64,000 nucleotides of DNA from Nemertoderma westbladi (lineage: Eukaryota; Xenacoelomorpha; Nemertodermatida; Nemertodermatidae). Positions 58,452 to 64,000 of the stretch are shown in pieces; the stretch's first letter is position 1, and the number at the start of each line of letters is the position of its first letter. The DNA lies in the NCBI GenBank assembly GCA_032718475.1, contig JAUCBJ010009036.1:1-64000 (forward strand), given 5' to 3'. The position numbers were made by a program, and so were the translations under genes. The notes under the pieces are model-generated. The model saw nothing but the letters and a program-made list of their open reading frames with translations. It was not told the origin of the DNA and ran no database searches.

Positions 58452-60052
58452 TGTTGCCGTTATCCCAACACCAGGGGGGAAAAACGCCGATGCTGGAGAC
58501 GTGACTTTACAGACCACTGAGCCCCGGCCAGTCACCGGATATTGATTTTGGAGAAGGAATGATTTCTGAGATGCAGGGTTGCGGTTGAGAAAAAGCTGCA
58601 TTAGTTGGATATACTCTTTAATGTAACTGAACTCTGTTGAACCTTGTTGAACCCTGATTAAGAATAATTTTGGGCTTCCCCAAATCAATATACACCAAAT
58701 ATTCACAATAATTATACACGATAATATAAATCAAAACAGTATATTATTTAATTACCCACTGTTCGCTCAGATTTTAGCCTACCTAATGTTCCCCAGATTT
58801 TCCCTCGGTCCTAGTCTTAGTGCCGTAGTGTCGGTGTCGGTCGACCCTGTCGCGTGTCCGTTCCACCCCTCACGAACCCCGAAGGGAACGATCATCGAGA
58901 ACCAGCACGGCTTGGCTAAGGGTCGGTCCAGTCGGTAGACTCTGTCGCGTATCCGTACCACCCCTCTCGAACCCCGAAGGGTTCGGTCATCGAGAACCAG
59001 TACGGCTTGGCTAGGAGTCTGTCGTGTCGGTGGACCCGTTCGCGTGTCCGTTCCACCCCTCACGAACCCCAAAGGGTTCGATCATCGAGAACCAGAACGG
59101 CTTGGCTAGGGGTCCGTCGTTTCATCACAGAAACCCAACCACCTAGGCTTTCCGAGTCCCTTTCAGGCTCGTAGTCGCTTCGGCAGCCGAGAAACTGCTC
59201 CGAACAGTCGGTAGGCCAGTAGAGTCTAGTCGAGTCTAGTCCTTTGTCTTTCGACCCCATCGCGTGTCCGTTCCACCCATCACTAACCCCGAAGGGAACG
59301 ATCATCGAGAACCAGTACGGCTTGGCTAAGGGGTCTGTCGTCGGTTCCCGTCGCAAATCCCAGTACAAGCAGTCAGCGTTCCGAGTTCTTTTCAGTCTCA
59401 TAGTAGCTGCCGTTGACCAGAGACCGCTAAGGGCAGTTCTCGTCAAACCCGTCCTGTGGCCAGCCCTTTCGCATGTCCGTCCCACCCCTCGCGAACCCCG
59501 AAGGGATCGGTCATCGAGAACCAGTACGGCTTAGCTCAGGGGGCAGTCGTTAGTTGGCCACCCGTTCGCGTGTCCGCTCCACCCCTCACGAACCCCGAAG
59601 GGAACGATCATCGAGAACCAGAACGGCTTGGCTACTAAGGGGCCGTCGTTTCCCGTCGCAAATCCCTGACACAAGCAGTCAGCGGTCCGAGTTCTTTTCA
59701 GTCTCGTAATGGCTGCTGTTGGCCAGGGACCACTAAGGGCAGTCCTTGTCCTTTAGGCCTGGCGCATTACCAAATCCACCCCTACAGGCAGCAGGAAGTT
59801 GGCCAGGGCCTAATAGTACTCAGGCTAACCTGAATACTGCTTGCATTTTCCATCCCCCCCTGGCCCTTATAACTATGAAATTATTCCCGTACCCTGTAAG
59901 TTGCCCCAAAGTTCGCCCATAAATCGCCCCCAGTTTATTGAATGTGCCCAAAACCCATGGTCCCGCACCCAGTAGTAATATCGGAATAATCAATTTTAAA
60001 TAAATACAAAAATAATCAACTCGCGTTATGGAAAGTTGAAATACCGCGAACA
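58452..60052 (-). repeat. 5' LTR of the BEL/Pao element
   Basis: The copy of 47,073-48,673 at an offset of exactly 11,379 bp, with equal length. Differences seen by eye include the bases near 58,733, CCCCAAAGGG in place of CCCCGAAGGG near 59,070, CCCATCACTAAC near 59,278 and CTCATAG near 59,400. It should carry the promoter, but no TATA box is assigned with confidence. Confidence 0.93.
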
Positions 60053-60057
60053 CCGGT
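60053..60057. other. Right target-site duplication CCGGT
   Basis: This 5-bp copy matches 47,068-47,072 and marks the insertion site of the LTR element. Joined without the element, the target would read through an ACCGGT palindrome common in this genome. Confidence 0.8.
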
Positions 60058-61130
60058 ATTAGTATATAGAGCACTATTTTGCAGTATTGCTGTATTGTAT
60101 GTACAGATGTAGGTATAAAGCAGGAATTTTAGGTATTTTAGTACCGGTACCGGCACCGGTACTGCTGTAGGCCTACTGTGTAGCCTACCATTTAAATACG
60201 GCTATGGTAGGCCTACCGGCTGACCGGTTGTGCTAATAAATAGGATAGTACGGATGCTACTGTACCTACAACCTTAACTGGAATGGTTTTCCTGTTTTGG
60301 TTACCGGATGCACAGGTCTAAAACATTTCACCCACTATGTGTGATTTAATTTGACAGGTGAAGAAATTGTATTAATTTTATTTGAAATATAATTTAATTG
60401 AATTTATGTAATTTGAAATGTAAATCAATGATGGTGTCTCTTTAATAAGCTGTCCCATTCTGCCATTCCCTCAAATGTTCATGACATAGTTTATTGTTAT
60501 GTTCATGGCATAGTGTATTGTTTTGGTTAGAAAAGACCATCTATGTAACCTGCTCCTTTCCTTCATTTGGTATCGTGATTGTTTATTGTTTTGGTTAGAA
60601 AATCCCGCCTCTGTAACCTTCTCATTTCCTTCATTTGGTAAAGTGACTGTTTGTTGTTTTGGTAAGACAATCCGGCCTTAACCTGCTCCTTTCCATCAAT
60701 TGGTAATTGTTTTTGGCTATAAAATGAGTGTTTTGCTACGTCATGTGGTAATCGATTATCGACAACAACCACAAACTATTAAATTTAGAGTCTTTTACCA
60801 CAGACGCAAATGGAAATCTATCTCATAGTCTATAAATCATGGAATTTTGAATGTTTTGGCACAGGCATAGTGAAACCAACTGTCCGACAGACCAGAAATC
60901 AACAAATTTTGAATGTGAAATGAATTAAAGGGAAAACAAGTCATTATGCACAATTCGTAAAAATAGGAGGACAAAAAAAGTCAAATAAAAGAACATAAAA
61001 AATCACTGTCGAATAATACATTCCCTTCAAAGAACTTAATAAATAATACCCGTGCAATCCGCAAGGTGGTGCACTGCACCGGTACCATTATTTATCTGAT
61101 TTTAGGCTTGTTTGGCTAGCAGATAGTGTC
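60058..61130. other. Spacer right of the LTR element
   Basis: No gene recognised. It is rich in ACCGGT, TAGGCCTA and GTAGGCCTAC words at 60,140-60,240 and contains the short tandem repeat at about 60,500-60,715. Confidence 0.5.
60500..60715. repeat. Tandem repeat of about 75 bp, three copies
   Basis: Three diverged copies contain TATTGTTTTGGTTAGAAAA, TGTAACCTGCTCCTTTCC and TTCATTTGGTA. The same words occur once at about 36,178-36,235, so this is a dispersed repeat that expanded here. Confidence 0.75.
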
Positions 61131-61212
61131 GTTCAAACACTGCCTATTCCTATACCGGTACCTGGTACCAGTATACCAATACAGCAATACTGAAAGCAGG
61201 CAAGGCAGCAAG

Positions 61213-62320
61213 GTAGTACCAGTCTGCCACTGCCAGTCAGCCAGTATAGTGATGTAAATACGAATTTATGACCATAACTCTGCAACTTGCTAACTTTCTG
61301 AACTTCGGTTCGGTTCGGCCCGACTGCCCGAAGTTGGCCCTGCCCCTGCTTCGCTTCGGCTGTTCGGTTCGGCCCCATACCTGCATACTGCGGTACAGCC
61401 ATAACAGCATAAAGTGCCTTCTGTTGAACCCTAACTGTGAGGCGTAGGCTAGGTGCTAGGCCTATATATATAATATCAAAATATACAGATATAACATTTT
61501 TAAACTATGAAAGTGATTAGGTTAGTGTCAGTAGGCAGGTAGGTCAGTACTGCAGTAGGTACATACATCAGTACATTACTGACCTACCTGCCTACTGACA
61601 CTGACCTAATCACTTTCATAGTTTAAAAAGTTATATTTTGATATTATATAGGCCTAGCCTACGTCGCTACGTCTCACAGTCAGACAGTTAGGGTTCAACA
61701 GAAGGCACTTTACTGCTTTATGCTGTTATGGCTGTACCGCAGTATGGGGCCGAACCGAACTGCCGAACAGCCGAAGCGAAGCAGGGCCAACTTCGGGCAG
61801 TCGGGCCGAACCGAACCGAAGTTCAGAAAGTTAGCAAGTTGTATTGTATTGTATTTGCTCTCCATAACATAATTAAACTGCATAAAATGGATAATGGACA
61901 TTTCAAAATATTATACAGTAAATAAACAATATTATAGTTATGTTTTGAATAGGAGGGAGAAGACCGCCAAGGCATATAGCACTAATAGGGGTCCCAAGTG
62001 AAAGTAAAATATTATCATATATTTAAAATATACTCCAAAAATATAAAATAAAAATAAAATAGGGGAACGCACCGATCGCACATGTACGTACGTATACTAA
62101 TTGGATAAGATATTTTATAACAAGTAAAGGGTCTGACTAGGGTTCAACAGAAGGCACTTTATGGTGCCGAACCGAACCGAACCGAAGCAGGGCCAACTTC
62201 GGGCCGAACCGAACCGAATCCGAACCGAAGTTCAGAAAGTTAGCAAGTTATGGTCATAAATTCGTCTTTACGTCACTATACTGGCTGACTGGCAGTGGCA
62301 GACTGGTACCTATCAGTAGG
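61213..62320. repeat. Palindromic repeat with three related arms
   Basis: 61,282-61,841 is a near-perfect palindrome of about 560 bp centred near 61,560. Arms run from ACTTGCTAACTTTCTGAAC outwards-in to CAGTAGGCAGGTAGGTCAGTA and mirror it on the other side. A third copy at about 62,137-62,320 has the orientation of the right arm. It matches the left copy further out, through the CATAAATTCGT and TGGCTGACTGGCAGTGGCAG words. The arms carry GAACCGAACCGAA repeats. It could be a foldback-type element or an inverted duplication. Confidence 0.8.
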
Positions 62321-63232
62321 GAACACATGCCCGAAATGGCAGCACAGGCGCACTGCCATTTTTGAAAATTGCACTGCCATATTAGGCAGTTTTACCCTAA
62401 ATTTTGTATAAAATTTCAATTTTTATACACTTCCTGCAGGAAGGGCCCCACTTTTATTTCATTGGATGAAAATATGATATATATTGGAGGTAAATTCAAA
62501 ATTCGGTAGAGTTTCATGGTTGGGTTTCAGAGATATTTTACATTAAAAATTGTTAGTCCAAAACATGCACTGCCTAAAATGGCAGTGCAAAACAGCCCTC
62601 CATATTTTCTGTTAACTTTATTAGGATGACCTTACGTTTTCAGCCAATAGGAGGCCAATTACTCAGGTTACCTTCAGATCATGTGGTATGGCTGCTGCTT
62701 CCACTACAGCACTAGTATTTACATATAATATTTACACATAATAATTTACACATAATAATTTAGTAGGTAATATATAATATATAAGTCAGTAAGTAATACA
62801 TAAGTACAGTATATTATTGCAAGAAGTGCTATATTTTGATTTACCGGTCAGTCGGTAGTATCATGAATGTCAGTGTGTTACTATTTTTGTGATTAACATA
62901 TTGGTAATTTTTTTATTCTGTTCCATTTAATTATTTGTTTGCCTATTATTTTAATATACTTTTAGTTGCATTTGATTTACAGTATAGCATATTTACAATT
63001 TCCTTTAGAGGCTGTGAGCGTGGGAAGTGATAGATTCATAATAAATTGTTTAGGGATATGTTTGTATCTGACATATAATAAACTAAATAAAGGAATAATA
63101 CATTGCCGATATCTTACATGTATAACTACTGACTACTGTACTGTAGTAAACTCAGTATTTTAATCTAATAGGCCTTCAATTATATTATATTGTATTACTA
63201 TATCTTATTTTTTTATTTATTATATTCTTACG
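62321..63232. other. AT-rich spacer
   Basis: GCACTGCCAT words recur at about 62,350-62,590 in both orientations. No supported coding segment. Confidence 0.4.
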
Positions 63233-63463
63233 ATGGAAGATGATGAAGAAGCACTTCTAATTTTTAATGATATCCAATGTGAACAGTACGAAATACAAAA
63301 TAGCATTACCAATACTACAGTTGAAAATGAATTTAATGATTCGGAGGAGGGTGAGGAAGCTGTTATGCAAACTATATCAGACAATGCTCTACAGTTGGTA
63401 CTTGAAAGCGAATATGTAATGACTCGCGGCAAGAACCAGACGATGACTGGCAGCCAGAGGTAG
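63233..63463 (+). CDS. Hypothetical acidic ORF, possibly a first exon or broken gene
   Basis: ATG at 63,233 in a plausible context after an AT-rich stretch. 76 residues are acidic at the start (MEDDEEALLIFNDIQ). A shift of one frame near 63,425 would continue as PDDDWQPEVEGSSESSND and run open to TAG/TAA at about 63,687 with Gly/Val-rich repeats. Acidic N-termini of this kind occur in some transposase genes such as piggyBac, but no domain is present. Not recognised; it may be a decayed element. Confidence 0.2.
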   Translation: MEDDEEALLIFNDIQCEQYEIQNSITNTTVENEFNDSEEGEEAVMQTISDNALQLVLESEYVMTRGKNQTMTGSQR

Positions 63464-63699
63464 AAGGCTCAAGTGAAAGTAGCAATGATACATTGGTGTT
63501 GGGGAATCATGGCCGCCTGTGGACATTCTCCGAACTGTATAGAGGATGTGAAGGAATTGAGGAGGGGAATGCTGATGCTGGTGTTGGAGGGATTGTGGTG
63601 GGTGGTAGTGGAGCTGAAGGGATTGTGGCAAGTAATGGTCCAGGGGACAGGATTGTGGTGGGTAATGCTGGAGGTGAGGTAGAATAAAACGTCTGTCCT

Positions 63700-63722
63700 T
63701 ATCTGATCTGATCTGATCTGAC
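63700..63722. repeat. (ATCTG)n microsatellite
   Basis: Four tandem copies of a 5-bp unit (CTGAT) with a nearby imperfect copy. Confidence 0.7.
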
Positions 63723-63763
63723 GGTATCTGATCCTACAACCAATCAGGAGAAAGATATATAAT

Positions 63764-63790
63764 ATTTACCTAACTGTCTGTTAGGTAAAT
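63764..63790. repeat. Perfect 11-bp hairpin
   Basis: ATTTACCTAAC faces GTTAGGTAAAT across a 5-base loop. Isolated and of unknown function; it may be the remnant of a small inverted-repeat element. Confidence 0.6.
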
Positions 63791-64000
63791 AGCCAATAGC
63801 TGAATAGGGGATCACGTTTCACGTTGCCTGTTTATTTATCAGTATTATCATATGACGTGGCAGTACAGGCATACCGGTATGCATCTAATGCACAAAGGCA
63901 TATTATTATATATTAAAAATGCGATATAGGATGAAAGATGGCAGGATTGTCCCAGCAAAGATGGATAGTTTCAGATGTAAACAACTTTCGTAGATTTAGT
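63791..64000. other. Right-edge spacer
   Basis: No gene or repeat of note was recognised. Confidence 0.3.

Larger units (their letters stand above)
47771..59708 (-). promoter_or_regulatory. Dispersed 24-nt motif, eight copies in the BEL/Pao element
   Basis: Minus-strand motif with CGAG, core CTGAAAAG and CTCG. CGAG and CTCG can pair around an 11-base loop. Copies start (plus coordinates) at 47,771, 48,000 and 48,307 (3' LTR); 51,222 (extra ORF); 56,778 (gag); 59,150, 59,379 and 59,686 (5' LTR). In gag it codes YEPEKDSE, and in the extra ORF TRLKRTRN, so the frames differ. The copy at 51,222 is closest to the one at 48,000, with the match extending a few bases past both sides. It may be an RNA packaging, dimerisation or regulatory element; the role is unknown. 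Confidence 0.65.
47073..60052 (-). mobile_element. BEL/Pao-type LTR retrotransposon, 12,980 bp
   Basis: The element has two 1,601-bp direct repeats, starting TGTTGCCG and ending GCGAACA on the plus strand, and is flanked by the 5-bp duplication CCGGT. Gag and pol on the minus strand belong to the BEL/Pao group. Reading on the minus strand, the order is 5' LTR (58,452-60,052), 63-codon ORF, gag-pol with two in-frame stops and an internal deletion, a repeat-bearing gap, an 866-codon extra ORF, a G-rich tract and the 3' LTR (47,073-48,673). The LTRs differ at about a dozen sites by eye, so insertion is recent. The primer-binding site was not assigned; a TGG-starting candidate lies at 58,361-58,379, about 70 bases inside the 5' LTR, which is further than usual. 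Confidence 0.9.

Noticed and set aside
1-64000. tRNA or rRNA genes
   Set aside because: None was recognised by eye on either strand; a covariance search was not possible.

Overview
The window looks like nuclear DNA from an animal, most likely a marine invertebrate. It carries a spliced gene resembling IQCE (a cilium-base coiled-coil protein), several families of animal transposable elements, very large satellite DNA and AT-rich spacers. It has no bacterial-style operons. The species cannot be named from the sequence alone. Short palindromes around ACCGGT and GTACCGGTAC recur throughout.

Layout. 1-586: spacer with two small hairpins. 587-22,370: one uninterrupted satellite of 25-bp units with nested higher-order periods. 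22,371-25,002: AT-rich spacer. 25,003-25,419: orphan C-terminal fragment of an AGC-type protein kinase. 25,683-27,290: 11-bp tandem array. 29,100-34,945, minus strand: four phase-consistent exons of the IQCE-like gene. Its first intron holds a foldback-type inverted-repeat element (about 31,736-33,601) and an RTE-type non-LTR fragment (about 33,860-34,426). 34,946-38,900: diverged repeats, a fossil Merlin-type DNA transposase and a second RTE fragment. About 38,900-46,963: a CR1/L2-like non-LTR retrotransposon whose endonuclease and reverse transcriptase follow a long in-frame protein-coding minisatellite. This element is broken by a tandem duplication, a stop and a frameshift. 47,073-60,052: a complete-ended BEL/Pao-type LTR retrotransposon on the minus strand, with 1,601-bp LTRs and a 5-bp CCGGT target duplication. 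60,053-64,000: spacer with a small tandem repeat, a large palindrome and a weak ORF.

How the parts work together. The only convincing host gene is the IQCE-like one; nearly everything else is mobile or satellite DNA. In the BEL/Pao element a 63-residue ORF overlaps the start of gag by ATGA. Gag-pol is one frame interrupted by two stops, and the RNase H/integrase N-terminal part is deleted. A separate 866-codon ORF follows pol; it has an exonuclease-like fold and two CCHC zinc knuckles. A 24-nt motif recurs three times per LTR and once inside each of the two large coding regions, in different reading frames. This suggests an RNA or DNA signal rather than a protein motif.

The satellite monomer shares two sequence blocks and its 25-bp length with the tandem repeats at one end of the foldback element. 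The satellite may therefore have grown out of the terminus of such an element.

Limits: all homology calls are by eye, no searches were run, and copy numbers are estimates.
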